DNA of 11,781 bases from Spirochaetaceae bacterium (GCA_031279965.1 JAITHM010000145.1:1-11781); one strand, 5' to 3'; shown: positions 1-7,313, counted from the first letter of the stretch. The notes: generated by a model not told the origin, from the letters alone. Made by a program: numbers and translations.

Positions 1-1157
1 AAACGGGGTATTCGTTTAGCCCCCAGGCCTATGACGTAACGGTGTACAAGCGGTTTTCCGCAATTACCTACGACGCCAACGGCGGGGCAAACAATCCTTT
101 TACAACCCTTGCGGCGGTAGCCCAGACTATTGCAACGGCGGGCACGTTTACCGCGCCGAGCGGGAAGACGTTTATGGAGTGGAACACGGCCGGTGACGCT
201 TCGGGGACGAAGTACCTTCCGGGCGACGTATACACCGGTTCCGCGGATCTTACCCTTTACGCGATATGGGGCGGAATTGCTTCCGGGCAGTCAGGCAACG
301 CCGACCTTATGGTCAAGTTCGGGATTATGCCAAGCGGCTATAGTCCCGCCAGTCTTACCCAAGCGCACGTAACGGCGGTGTTTAACGCGGTTCAATCGTA
401 TATCCGCTACGGGGCGTTGAGCGTATCGAATGCGAGCACGGCGAACATGAAGCTGGGCGAGATTAAGATAAATGACTGGGTTATGCTGCCAAGCCTTACA
501 ACGACTACGTACAACGAACTAGGATCCCCTATTCCGGAAATCAATCAAAGCAATCAAAAGGTAAAGGTTGTGGGGATAAACCCGTATGCGAACAAGAACA
601 GCAACGAAGCCGGAGCGCATCTGGTGTTTCAGTTTGAAAATATTATAGCAATGCGAAGGAGGAACCCCACGGATACTAACGCAGGCGGTTACGCCAACAC
701 TGAGATTAGGAAGTACCTAACTCCTGTAGCCGGAGTTAACGGGAGCGGGATTTTTTACAACGCTCTTGTCGCCGCCGGAGTGCCCGAATCCGTGTTCTGG
801 GGCGTTAAGCGTGTGATTGGAGCGCCGAAGAATGGAAGCACCGATACGCTTGCGGATAAGGTCTTCCTGCCGACCGTATGGGAAGTGTCGGGGAGGGATA
901 AAGATAATGATAGTTATACCCTCACCAGCGGAGAAAATGACGGTAACCAGGGGCGGCTGTGGGCTTACGGCACCGGATCGAGCGGGGATAGCAGCAGGCT
1001 TAAGAGTTACAACAGCACTGCTACGAGCTGGTTGCTCGCTTCGCCTCGTAGTAGTACCACCAACGCTTTTTGTTCTGTCTATGCTGTCAATGGCAGTATA
1101 CTCAACTCTTTGGCGACTTCGGCGCTCGGCCTCGTCCCCGCATTCTGTATTAAATAG
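1..1157 (+). CDS. InlB-repeat / DUF6273 surface protein, 5'-partial; putative DGR target
   Basis: The reading frame is open from the window edge (codons begin at positions divisible by 3), so the true start lies upstream; the GTG at 42 has no reason to be the start. Bases 63-269 encode one InlB B-type (Listeria-Bacteroides) repeat, recognisable from ITYDANGG, GKTFMEWNT and the closing LTLYAIW. After a linker, about 447-1154 encode a DUF6273-type domain: HLVFQFENIIAMRR, a GSGIFYNALVAAGVPESVFW block, KVFLPTVWEVSG, SWLLASP and the terminal GLVPAFCIK. Family knowledge: such domains adopt a C-type-lectin-like fold, and several DGR target proteins end this way. The protein is probably exported, but the signal peptide would lie outside the window. 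Ligand and role are unknown. It is unrelated to the sugar operon downstream and separated from it by a hairpin and repeats. Confidence 0.8.
   Translation, partial: TGYSFSPQAYDVTVYKRFSAITYDANGGANNPFTTLAAVAQTIATAGTFTAPSGKTFMEWNTAGDASGTKYLPGDVYTGSADLTLYAIWGGIASGQSGNADLMVKFGIMPSGYSPASLTQAHVTAVFNAVQSYIRYGALSVSNASTANMKLGEIKINDWVMLPSLTTTTYNELGSPIPEINQSNQKVKVVGINPYANKNSNEAGAHLVFQFENIIAMRRRNPTDTNAGGYANTEIRKYLTPVAGVNGSGIFYNALVAAGVPESVFWGVKRVIGAPKNGSTDTLADKVFLPTVWEVSGRDKDNDSYTLTSGENDGNQGRLWAYGTGSSGDSSRLKSYNSTATSWLLASPRSSTTNAFCSVYAVNGSILNSLATSALGLVPAFCIK
1029..1154 (+). other. Putative DGR variable region at the 3' end of the surface-protein gene
   Basis: This stretch runs from the Trp codon of SWLLASP to the last sense codon. 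Fixed-looking positions (W, SP, NA, NG, G, PAFCIK) alternate with runs of Ser, Thr, Asn, Phe, Cys, Tyr and Leu. By my count 24 of the 29 codons from 1050 to 1136 end in C or T, and nearly all the residues at the variable-looking positions can be reached from AAC or AAT by changing the adenines. That is the signature left by adenine mutagenesis from an AAY-rich template repeat. The pattern resembles the DUF6273 / C-type-lectin ends of known DGR targets. No template repeat or reverse transcriptase is in the window, so this is an inference; ordinary divergence remains possible. Confidence 0.5.
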
Positions 1158-1170
1158 GAAACAGCACTTT

Positions 1171-1216
1171 GGTATATGGTAGCCGGCGCTTAGTACTGCG
1201 TTAGCTGCCATATACC
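1171..1216 (+). other. Stem-loop directly after the surface-protein stop codon
   Basis: Arms GGTATATGGTAGC (1171-1183) and GCTGCCATATACC (1204-1216) pair over 13 positions with a single T-G wobble. They enclose a 20-base loop that can add a small CGC/GCG stem. The hairpin begins 13 bases after the TAG. No T-run follows, so it is not a textbook intrinsic terminator. It could end or protect the upstream transcript. If the gene is a DGR target, it could also serve as the hairpin/cruciform that some DGRs need downstream of the variable region. Confidence 0.6.
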
Positions 1217-1218
1217 GG

Positions 1219-1274
1219 CAACTGCCCACTGTCCACTCATCACTGCCCACTGTTCACTGTCCACTGTCCACTGA
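1219..1274 (+). repeat. Tandem heptamer array, consensus CCACTGT, 8 units
   Basis: Eight units in exact 7-base phase: CAACTGC, CCACTGT, CCACTCA, TCACTGC, CCACTGT, TCACTGT, CCACTGT, CCACTGA. The array is non-coding and sits between the stem-loop and the operon promoter. There are no spacers and no fixed repeat-spacer alternation, so it is a simple tandem repeat and not a CRISPR. Copy number could change by slippage. Since it ends about 50 bases upstream of the promoter, an effect on expression is conceivable but not shown. Confidence 0.85.
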
Positions 1275-1326
1275 CGGCGTTTGTCAAAATTTCTCTACCA
1301 CCCGCATCCTGGCTCCGGCCATAAGA

Positions 1327-1355
1327 TAGACAGATTAAAAAGAATATGATACACT
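1327..1355 (+). promoter_or_regulatory. Candidate promoter of the sugar operon
   Basis: TAGACA (1327-1332, one mismatch to TTGACA) is followed after 17 bases by TACACT (1350-1355, four of six to TATAAT). An alternative -10, TATGAT at 1345-1350, is a better hexamer but lacks a good -35 at normal spacing. Either choice puts the start of transcription at or just before the palindrome at 1360-1375, a normal place for repression. This is the only plausible promoter I see between the array and the first operon gene. Confidence 0.5.
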
Positions 1356-1359
1356 GTCA

Positions 1360-1375
1360 TTGTGCGCGGGCACAA
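1360..1375 (+). promoter_or_regulatory. Candidate LacI-family operator
   Basis: TTGTGCGCGGGCACAA is an inverted repeat with perfect 6-base arms (TTGTGC / GCACAA) around GCGG. Length, even symmetry, CG-rich centre and TTG...CAA ends all match LacI-family operators. It lies at the predicted transcription start and 18 bases upstream of the kinase ATG. A LacI-type gene is the second gene of the operon, so autoregulation by that protein is the simplest reading. Confidence 0.65.
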
Positions 1376-1393
1376 CCAAACAGGAGAAAGCGA

Positions 1394-2344
1394 ATGGCAA
1401 AAATTTGGACAGCGGGCGAAATAATAGTTGAAATCATGCGAGTCAAGGAAGACAAGCCGCTGGACGAAGAACATACTTTTCGCGGGCCGTTTCCATCGGG
1501 CGCACCGGCAATTTTTATTTCAGCAGCAGCGCAGTTAGGGGCGCAAGCCAAAATTTGGGGCGGTGTAGGCCGTGATAAGTTCGGAGATTTGCTGCTGCGC
1601 CGTTTAAAAGCAGACGGTGTTGACGTTTCAGATATTCAAATTGCTGGCGAAGGAGCAACGGGCACTGCATTTGTCGCGTATCAAGCTAATGGCGACCGGG
1701 AATTTATCTTTCATATCGATGGAACGCCGTCTGCAAACATAGATTTTAAAGAAAACGGACAAATTCCTGATTTTTTTCATGTAATGGGATGCTCTCTTAC
1801 CGTAAATAGCAAAATGCGCAGCGAAATTGAGCATGCCGTTCAATACTTTGCACAGAACAAAGCAAAAATTTCGTTTGATCCCAATATCCGGCCATCACTT
1901 TTGGCTGGACGTTCAATTATGGAAATTGCCGGCGTAGTGATGGAACATTGTTCAGTCTTTTTGCCAGGCTCCGATGAACTGATGCTGTTTGCCGGCGGCG
2001 CAGACAGCACTGCCGGCGCGGCAGAAGCGCTGTTTCAACGCTTCCCCAAACTGGAAATTATCCATGTTAAAAAAGGCAAGCGCGGTTCACAAATCATAAC
2101 TCGCAGCGCAACCGTCGACATACCCATTTATCAAATTGAAAAAACATACCCGATAGTAGACCCTACCGGTTCCGGCGACTCGTTTGACGCAGCGTTTGTA
2201 ACGGCATTGGCCGGCGGACTTGAACTGGAAAAAGCCGGCGCTTTGGCAGCCAAAGCCGGTGCGATTAACGCCGCGGCCTTGGGGCCGATGGGTGGAAAAA
2301 TTAAAGAACTTATAAACAAAGCGCTTGCCGGAGAGGCGCAATGA
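1394..2344 (+). CDS. PfkB-family carbohydrate kinase
   Basis: A 316-residue cytoplasmic sugar kinase of the PfkB/ribokinase family, which transfers phosphate from ATP to a sugar hydroxyl. The N-terminal sugar-binding part has GPFPSGAPA and GGVGRDKFG (about residues 31-64). FDPNIRPSLL (161-170) matches the family's DxNxR block. The C-terminal signature DPTGSGDSFDAAF (256-268) holds the anion hole and catalytic base D262. The ATG at 1394 was chosen because AGGAGA sits 7 bases ahead of it; the in-frame ATG at 1346 lies inside the predicted promoter and upstream of the operator. First gene of the operon, overlapping the regulator by 4 bases (ATGA). Substrate unresolved: a ketohexose such as tagatose or fructose fits the downstream enzymes, and a KDG-kinase-like activity is the main alternative. 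Confidence 0.88.
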   Translation: MAKIWTAGEIIVEIMRVKEDKPLDEEHTFRGPFPSGAPAIFISAAAQLGAQAKIWGGVGRDKFGDLLLRRLKADGVDVSDIQIAGEGATGTAFVAYQANGDREFIFHIDGTPSANIDFKENGQIPDFFHVMGCSLTVNSKMRSEIEHAVQYFAQNKAKISFDPNIRPSLLAGRSIMEIAGVVMEHCSVFLPGSDELMLFAGGADSTAGAAEALFQRFPKLEIIHVKKGKRGSQIITRSATVDIPIYQIEKTYPIVDPTGSGDSFDAAFVTALAGGLELEKAGALAAKAGAINAAALGPMGGKIKELINKALAGEAQ

Positions 2345-3396
2345 CCCTAAAAGACATAGCCCGCTGCGCCGGAGTTTCACGCGGCACGGTTGACCGTGTT
2401 ATTCATCATCGCCCCCATGTAAGCAATCAGGCGCTTTGCAAGGTGCGGCGAGTGCTTGAACATGCTGAATGGACGCCAAATCTGGCTGCAAAAGCGCTGG
2501 GTAGTCAGAATGTCTACTTTTTTGCCGTCATTTTTGCGCATAATTCTGGCGCATTCACTGCCGATGTGCTGCGTGGAGCGCGTGACGCGGAAAAAACCAT
2601 AAAAGCATTTGGATTTTCAGTTCAGGTTGAAACAATTATTGCGTATACCGCCGAAAAACAGCTTGAATTGCTTGAATTTTATGAAAAACAAGGCGTTGCA
2701 GGCATCGCTATTGTTCCTATACTTGATGCGCGGATAATCGCCAAAATAAACGAACTTGATGCGCAAGGTGTACCGGTCATCACCTTTAACTCTGATATAG
2801 AAAATACCCGCAGGCTTTGTTTTATCGGTGCGGATAACTACAAAGAAGGCCGGACGGCGGCAGGACTGCTTGAAGGGCTTGTCTCTGCAAACAGTGATGT
2901 TCTTGTTATTGCCGGTTCGCATGCGCTGTATTGCCATGAAAAACGCATCAAAGGTTTTTTTGAACGCCTGGGCGAAAGTAAAAAAAATCTGCGCCTTCGC
3001 GCCGTAATCGAAAATCATGACAGCGACACGGAAAGCAGCGCGATTCTTCATGAATATTGTAAAAAACCCGGGCCGCCGGCTGGTATTTATTTGACAGGCG
3101 GCGGTGCGCAAGGGCTCGGCGAAGCGGTAAAGCATTTGTGCGGAGAAAAGCCGCACATTGTCTGCCATGATGTTACGCCTGAAACTGTCCGCCTGCTGTG
3201 TGAAAACGTCATTGATTTTACGATCGGGCAAAATCCGCATGACCAGGGCTTTTTGCCGTTACAATTGCTTTTCAATCTGGCTGTAAAAGATGAACATATT
3301 CAAAAAGAAATCTTTTATACAAGCATAGATATTTATACCAAAGAAAACTGCGGTGATATTCCGCAAATATCAATGCCGGAGGTAGATGCATTATGA
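2341..3396 (+). CDS. LacI-family transcriptional regulator
   Basis: 351 residues. The N-terminal helix-turn-helix (residues 3-22) reads LKDIARCAGVSRGTVDRV, with the recognition helix carrying TVDR where most members have TVSR. A hinge helix around LAAKALG follows (about 52-58). The rest is a periplasmic-binding-protein-like effector domain, with VPVITFNSDIENTR, FIGADNYKEG and TGGGAQGLGEA blocks. Such proteins bind an operator as dimers and release it, or bind it, on sugar binding. The ATG overlaps the kinase stop by 4 bases and is preceded by GGAGAGG (2330-2336). Because it lies inside the operon it likely controls its own synthesis through the site at 1360-1375. The effector is presumably the imported sugar or a phosphorylated intermediate. 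Confidence 0.92.
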   Translation: MTLKDIARCAGVSRGTVDRVIHHRPHVSNQALCKVRRVLEHAEWTPNLAAKALGSQNVYFFAVIFAHNSGAFTADVLRGARDAEKTIKAFGFSVQVETIIAYTAEKQLELLEFYEKQGVAGIAIVPILDARIIAKINELDAQGVPVITFNSDIENTRRLCFIGADNYKEGRTAAGLLEGLVSANSDVLVIAGSHALYCHEKRIKGFFERLGESKKNLRLRAVIENHDSDTESSAILHEYCKKPGPPAGIYLTGGGAQGLGEAVKHLCGEKPHIVCHDVTPETVRLLCENVIDFTIGQNPHDQGFLPLQLLFNLAVKDEHIQKEIFYTSIDIYTKENCGDIPQISMPEVDAL

Positions 3397-4697
3397 ACAA
3401 CGCGGTGAAGGCATTACAAGAGCGGCTGCTTGGCAATAAACAGGGAAGCGGAAAGGGTGTGTATTCTGTATGCAGTTCACATCCTGCGGTGATTGAAGCG
3501 GCAGCTCAACAGGCAAAGCTTGATAATTCACTTCTCATTGTAGAGTCTACGTCGAATCAGGTAGATCAATTTGGCGGTTACACCGGCATGAAGCCGGAAG
3601 ATTTTGTTCGTTTTGTACTTGAAATTACACAAAAAACAGGAATAGCGTCAGAACAAGTGCTGCTCGGCGGCGACCATCTGGGACCAAATGTCTGGCAAAA
3701 TGAAGCTGCTGAATCCGCAATGGATAAAGCGCGGGAGCTGGTGCGCGCTTATGCCAAAGCGGGGTACCAGAAGATACATCTTGATGCAAGTATGCTGTGC
3801 GCCGGCGACACAAACATTCGCGGCACAGGGCTGGGTGATGAGATTGCCGCCGCCCGCGCCGCGGATCTGTGCCGTGCCTGTGAAGACGCTGCCGCTGACC
3901 GTCAGGCAGATGAAAAGCCGCTTTACATTATTGGGACAGAAGTGCCAATTCCTGGCGGAACGCAGGATGCAGAAGACGCTGTTCAGCCCACTCCGCCTAA
4001 AAATGTGCAGACAACACTTGAGATAAGCAAACAAGCTTTTTATAAAAAAGGCTTGCAGGAAGCATGGCAACGGGTAATTGCTATTGTTGCACAGCCAGGT
4101 GTAGAATTTGGTGATAATCAGGTGTTTTATTACCAGCGCGAAAACGCTCTGGCGCTTTCACATGCGCTGGATGATGAAAAACTGGTTTTTGAAGCACATT
4201 CAACAGATTATCAGAGTGCAAGCTGTCTTCGCCGGCTTGTTCAGGATCATTTTTGTATACTAAAGGTAGGGCCATGGCTTACGTATTCCTGGCGTGAAGC
4301 ATTATTTGCGCTGGAACACATCGAATCGGAGTTAATTTGCGATAAAACCGCCCGTTCAGATTTAAGCGGAACCATTGAACAGGTAATGTTTAATGCGCAG
4401 CCTGATTATTGGCGAAAGTATTACCGCGGCAGCCAAGATGAACAGCGGCAAAAACGCAGATTCAGCTTTAGCGACCGTGTCAGGTATTACTGGGCAAACA
4501 AAACGCTTGACAGCGCTGTTCAAAAACTGTTTTGCAATTTACGGCAGAGGCAAATTCCGCTTTCGCTGGTAAGTCAATATATGAACGCGCAGTTTATGCA
4601 GTTAAGCGAAGGGCTTGTGCGCTCAGATCCATACGAGCTTGCCCTGGCCCGCGTCCGGGAAACGCTTGCATTTTATGCACGCGCTTCTGGATGGTAA
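3393..4697 (+). CDS. GatZ/KbaZ-family protein (tagatose-bisphosphate aldolase subunit or tagatose-6-phosphate 4-epimerase)
   Basis: 434 residues, close to GatZ and KbaZ of enteric bacteria (about 420-426). Recognisable blocks in order: GVYSVCSSH (22-30), VESTSNQVDQFGG (50-62), LGGDHLGPN (91-99), HLDASMLCAGD (129-139), IGTEVPIPGG (180-189), QPGVEFGDNQV (234-244), FEAHSTDYQS (266-275) and KVGPWLTYSW (291-300). The D-H and E-H-S-D pairs are likely metal and substrate ligands. In E. coli this family is the non-catalytic partner that stabilises the GatY/KbaY aldolase. Other members of the same family (COG4573) have been shown to epimerise tagatose-6-phosphate to fructose-6-phosphate. Both roles fit here, since a GatY-type aldolase and a Pfk lie further down the operon. 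Starts with a 4-base overlap on the regulator, behind GGAGG at 3378-3382. Confidence 0.88.
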   Translation: MNNAVKALQERLLGNKQGSGKGVYSVCSSHPAVIEAAAQQAKLDNSLLIVESTSNQVDQFGGYTGMKPEDFVRFVLEITQKTGIASEQVLLGGDHLGPNVWQNEAAESAMDKARELVRAYAKAGYQKIHLDASMLCAGDTNIRGTGLGDEIAAARAADLCRACEDAAADRQADEKPLYIIGTEVPIPGGTQDAEDAVQPTPPKNVQTTLEISKQAFYKKGLQEAWQRVIAIVAQPGVEFGDNQVFYYQRENALALSHALDDEKLVFEAHSTDYQSASCLRRLVQDHFCILKVGPWLTYSWREALFALEHIESELICDKTARSDLSGTIEQVMFNAQPDYWRKYYRGSQDEQRQKRRFSFSDRVRYYWANKTLDSAVQKLFCNLRQRQIPLSLVSQYMNAQFMQLSEGLVRSDPYELALARVRETLAFYARASGW

Positions 4698-4749
4698 TTA
4701 TGATTTTATGGCCATGGTGCCGTAAAAATAATAAGTTAGGAGTGAAAAA

Positions 4750-5697
4750 ATGAAAAAGAAAATGCAAATGACAAGTTTTCTTTTGGCCGTTTTTGCAGTT
4801 ATTGCCATTGCTGGTTGTAACAAAGCAAAGAGCGGAGACGGAGCAGCCGGCGGCGATTACAAAGTCGGCTACATTGTAGGTTCACGTGAACATGTGTTCT
4901 ATACCCTGATTGAAAAGGGTATAAAAGACAGCGCGGGTGCCAATGGCATTAATGCTGTGGTAATGGACGGCAATCTGGATGGCAAAGTTACTTCGGATCA
5001 TATCGAAAATTTTGTCGCCGATAAAATGAGGGCTATTGCGCTTTCTGCCAACGATCCGGGCGGCACCACGCCGGCGATTCGTGAAGCGGTCGAGAACAAT
5101 ATCCCTGTATTTACATTTGACTGTACCATCGACGACGCAAGTCTTATCACAAGTTTTGTCGGTACAGACAATGTTGAAGGCGGCCGGCTTGGCGGACGTG
5201 AGACAGTACGTCTTGCAGAAAGCGGCGCAAAAGTCGGGCTTATCAATTTTGATAATCCGCAATCATGCCTTGACCGCCGTAAAGGCTGGGAAGAAGTAGT
5301 TAAATCTTCAGACAAGAATCTTCAGATTATTGAGGTAGGCAACTACGAAGGTGATGCGTCAAAGGCTGAACAGCTTATGACAGACGCGCTGACTCAGAAT
5401 CCTGATCTTGCTGTTGTGTTCTGTGTTGGCGACCCTGCCGCAGCAGGAGCGCTTGCCGCAATCAAGACTGCTGGAGCCAAGACCAAAATCATCGGCTTTG
5501 ACGGCAACCCCGAAGCAAAAGCCGCGCTCCTTGATCCGACAAACGGAGAGTATTGGGTATCGGAAATCTCCCAGAACCCGCAAGAAATCGGCAAACTGGT
5601 AACAGAGCAGATAAAAAAATATCTTGATACCGGCGCTGTTGATCAGAAAGTAATCATGGTTGCTCCGTATATCATTACAAAAGAGAACGCGAGGTAA
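4750..5697 (+). CDS. Periplasmic sugar-binding lipoprotein of an ABC importer (RbsB type)
   Basis: 315 residues. A lysine-rich start (MKKK), hydrophobic core and lipobox ending IAGC give a lipoprotein signal with Cys23 as the lipidated residue, so the mature protein is tethered in the periplasm. The mature part is a type I periplasmic-binding fold (Peripla_BP_4): YKVGYIVGSREHVFYTLIEKG at the N-terminal lobe, SANDPGG, PVFTFDCTID, FVGTDNVEGGRLGG, and FCVGDPAAAGALAAI with IGFDGNPEA in the C-terminal lobe. It delivers the sugar to the ATPase and permease encoded next. AGGAG at 4738-4742 precedes the ATG by a normal distance. The 52-base gap upstream shows no clear promoter, so it is probably read from the operon promoter. 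Ligand unknown; hexose or pentose likely. Confidence 0.93.
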   Translation: MKKKMQMTSFLLAVFAVIAIAGCNKAKSGDGAAGGDYKVGYIVGSREHVFYTLIEKGIKDSAGANGINAVVMDGNLDGKVTSDHIENFVADKMRAIALSANDPGGTTPAIREAVENNIPVFTFDCTIDDASLITSFVGTDNVEGGRLGGRETVRLAESGAKVGLINFDNPQSCLDRRKGWEEVVKSSDKNLQIIEVGNYEGDASKAEQLMTDALTQNPDLAVVFCVGDPAAAGALAAIKTAGAKTKIIGFDGNPEAKAALLDPTNGEYWVSEISQNPQEIGKLVTEQIKKYLDTGAVDQKVIMVAPYIITKENAR

Positions 5698-5704
5698 GCG
5701 CTTG

Positions 5705-5786
5705 CCGGTGGACAAAAGACAGCTGCCGCTGATTGCGGCTGACGGGGCGGTTTTTGCTGAAACGCCCTCTGTCTGCTGTCCGCTGG
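5705..5786 (+). other. Branched intercistronic stem-loop between binding-protein and ATPase genes
   Basis: Outer arms at 5705-5722 and 5769-5786 are complementary at 14 of 18 positions, with G-T wobbles among the rest; the cores are GGACAAAAGACAG and CTGTCTGCTGTCC. Between them lie two smaller hairpins: GCCGC-TGATT-GCGGC (5725-5739) and GGGCG...CGCCC (5745-5767), the latter extendable by TTT/AAA. The whole would fold as a three-way junction. It fills almost the entire 105-base gap, from 8 bases after one stop codon to just before the next ribosome binding site. Such structures after binding-protein genes often slow exonucleases and reduce read-through, giving more binding protein than transporter. 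No T-run follows, so full termination is unlikely. Confidence 0.7.
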
Positions 5787-5802
5787 TTAAAGGGGGAGGA
5801 AC

Positions 5803-7296
5803 ATGAACTATTGTCTTGAAGTAAAAAATATCAGCAAAGTGTTTCCCGGCGTCCGCGCATTAAGCGATGTATCAATCGGATTTTATCCAGGAGAGTTCCA
5901 TGCGCTGGTTGGCGAAAACGGTGCAGGAAAATCAACACTGATTAAAATTATTTCCGGTGTATATACACCTACAGAAGGTGAAGTTTTTTTAAACGGCGCG
6001 GCGCTTAATGCGCAGAACCCCAAACAGGCGCTGGATAAAGGTATTGCAGTAATTCATCAGGAATTAAGCATTGCCAATGATCTAACCGTAGCTGAAAATA
6101 TTTTTTTGGGAGACGAGCCTAAAACGCCGGATGGTTTTTTTCTTGACCGGAAAAAAATGAACGAGATGGCGCAGGAAGCGATTGATTCTATGGGTGTCCG
6201 CATCAATGCAAAGGCAGTGGCAAGTTCACTTACTGCAGCACAGCAGCAGATGGTTGAAATTGCAAAAGTAATTACCAAAAATGCAAAAGTTGTAATTATG
6301 GACGAACCGACATCTTCTCTGTCAGAGCATGAAATCGAAGCGCTCTTTATGCAGATTATGATGCTCAAAAAAAACAATGTTGCAGTAATTTATATATCGC
6401 ATCGTTTAAATGAGTTGTTTATCACAGGTGACCGTGTTACTGTTATGCGTGACGGCGGCAAGGTTACTGAACTATTAATAAAAGACACTACGGAAAAAGA
6501 AATTGTATCCAACATGGTTGGCCGCGAAATGAAAGACTACTATATGCACACTGCGCATACACGCGGTAAAGAAATGCTGCGTGTAGAAGGGCTTTCTGTT
6601 CCATGTCTCTTTGAAAATATATCTTTTACTGCTTATGCAGGTGAAGTACTGGGGTTTTACGGGTTAATCGGCGCAGGGCGAACCGAAGTAATGGAAACAA
6701 TATTTGGTGCACGCAAAGCAGCCGCAGGCTCAATTTATCTTCATGGAAAAAAAACAAACTTTGCTTCACCGCGTGATGCAATCGCGGCAAACATTGGCTT
6801 TGTTACCGAAGACCGCAGACGAACAGGGCTTATGCTCAACTGTATGCTAAAAGAAAATGTTGTACTGCCAAGTCTTGCACAACATTCAAAAAAAGGTTTT
6901 CTTGATTTTAAGTGGGAAGCTGTAATAAGCGAAGAATACATAGGTAAACTTAAAGTAAAAACATGGGGTATTAATGCGATAATTAATACACTTTCCGGCG
7001 GCAATCAACAAAAAATTATTCTTGCAAAATGGCTTATTGCCAATTCAAATATACTGATACTTGACGAACCAACAAGAGGAATTGACGTAAATGCCAAAGC
7101 TGAATTTTATGCGCTTATGGATGACTTTGTAAAACAGGGCGGCTGCATCATCTGTGTATCATCAGAAATGCCCGAAATCCTTGGTGTAAGCGACCGCATA
7201 CTGGTTATGCGCGAAGGTAAATTGAGCGGCATATTAAATCGTGATGAAGCAAATGAGCAAAATATTATTGAGCTTGCAAGTTTGCAAAGTCAATAA
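5803..7296 (+). CDS. Sugar ABC importer ATP-binding protein, two NBDs (RbsA/MglA type)
   Basis: 497 residues with two fused nucleotide-binding domains, the usual size of RbsA, MglA and XylG. NBD1: Walker A GENGAGKST (37-45), Q-loop HQE (85-87), signature LTAAQQQ (143-149), Walker B VVIMDEPT (163-170), switch His200. NBD2: degenerate Walker A GLIGAGRTE (287-295), signature LSGGNQQK (397-404), Walker B LILDEPTRGID (418-428), and SSE in place of the switch His. The weak second Walker A is normal in this family, where only one site hydrolyses ATP well. Strong ribosome binding site AGGGGGAGG (5791-5799). It powers uptake through the permease encoded 17 bases downstream. Confidence 0.96.
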   Translation: MNYCLEVKNISKVFPGVRALSDVSIGFYPGEFHALVGENGAGKSTLIKIISGVYTPTEGEVFLNGAALNAQNPKQALDKGIAVIHQELSIANDLTVAENIFLGDEPKTPDGFFLDRKKMNEMAQEAIDSMGVRINAKAVASSLTAAQQQMVEIAKVITKNAKVVIMDEPTSSLSEHEIEALFMQIMMLKKNNVAVIYISHRLNELFITGDRVTVMRDGGKVTELLIKDTTEKEIVSNMVGREMKDYYMHTAHTRGKEMLRVEGLSVPCLFENISFTAYAGEVLGFYGLIGAGRTEVMETIFGARKAAAGSIYLHGKKTNFASPRDAIAANIGFVTEDRRRTGLMLNCMLKENVVLPSLAQHSKKGFLDFKWEAVISEEYIGKLKVKTWGINAIINTLSGGNQQKIILAKWLIANSNILILDEPTRGIDVNAKAEFYALMDDFVKQGGCIICVSSEMPEILGVSDRILVMREGKLSGILNRDEANEQNIIELASLQSQ

Positions 7297-7313
7297 AGCA
7301 CAGGAGAACAAAA

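Noticed and set aside
717..1250. 177-residue open frame on the - strand across the surface-protein tail and hairpin
   Set aside because: It lies antisense to a well-supported gene, runs into the heptamer array, and shows no recognisable domain.
1219..1274. CRISPR array
   Set aside because: Units are 7 bases and contiguous with no spacers; no cas genes nearby.
1346..1393. Upstream ATG giving the PfkB kinase 16 extra residues
   Set aside because: The extension overlaps the predicted -10 and operator, has no ribosome binding site, and reads unlike the family N-terminus; ATG 1394 has AGGAGA in front.
5698..5708. GCGCTTGCCGG shared with 2321-2331
   Set aside because: An 11-base match, one copy coding and one intercistronic, is compatible with chance; no further similarity around it.
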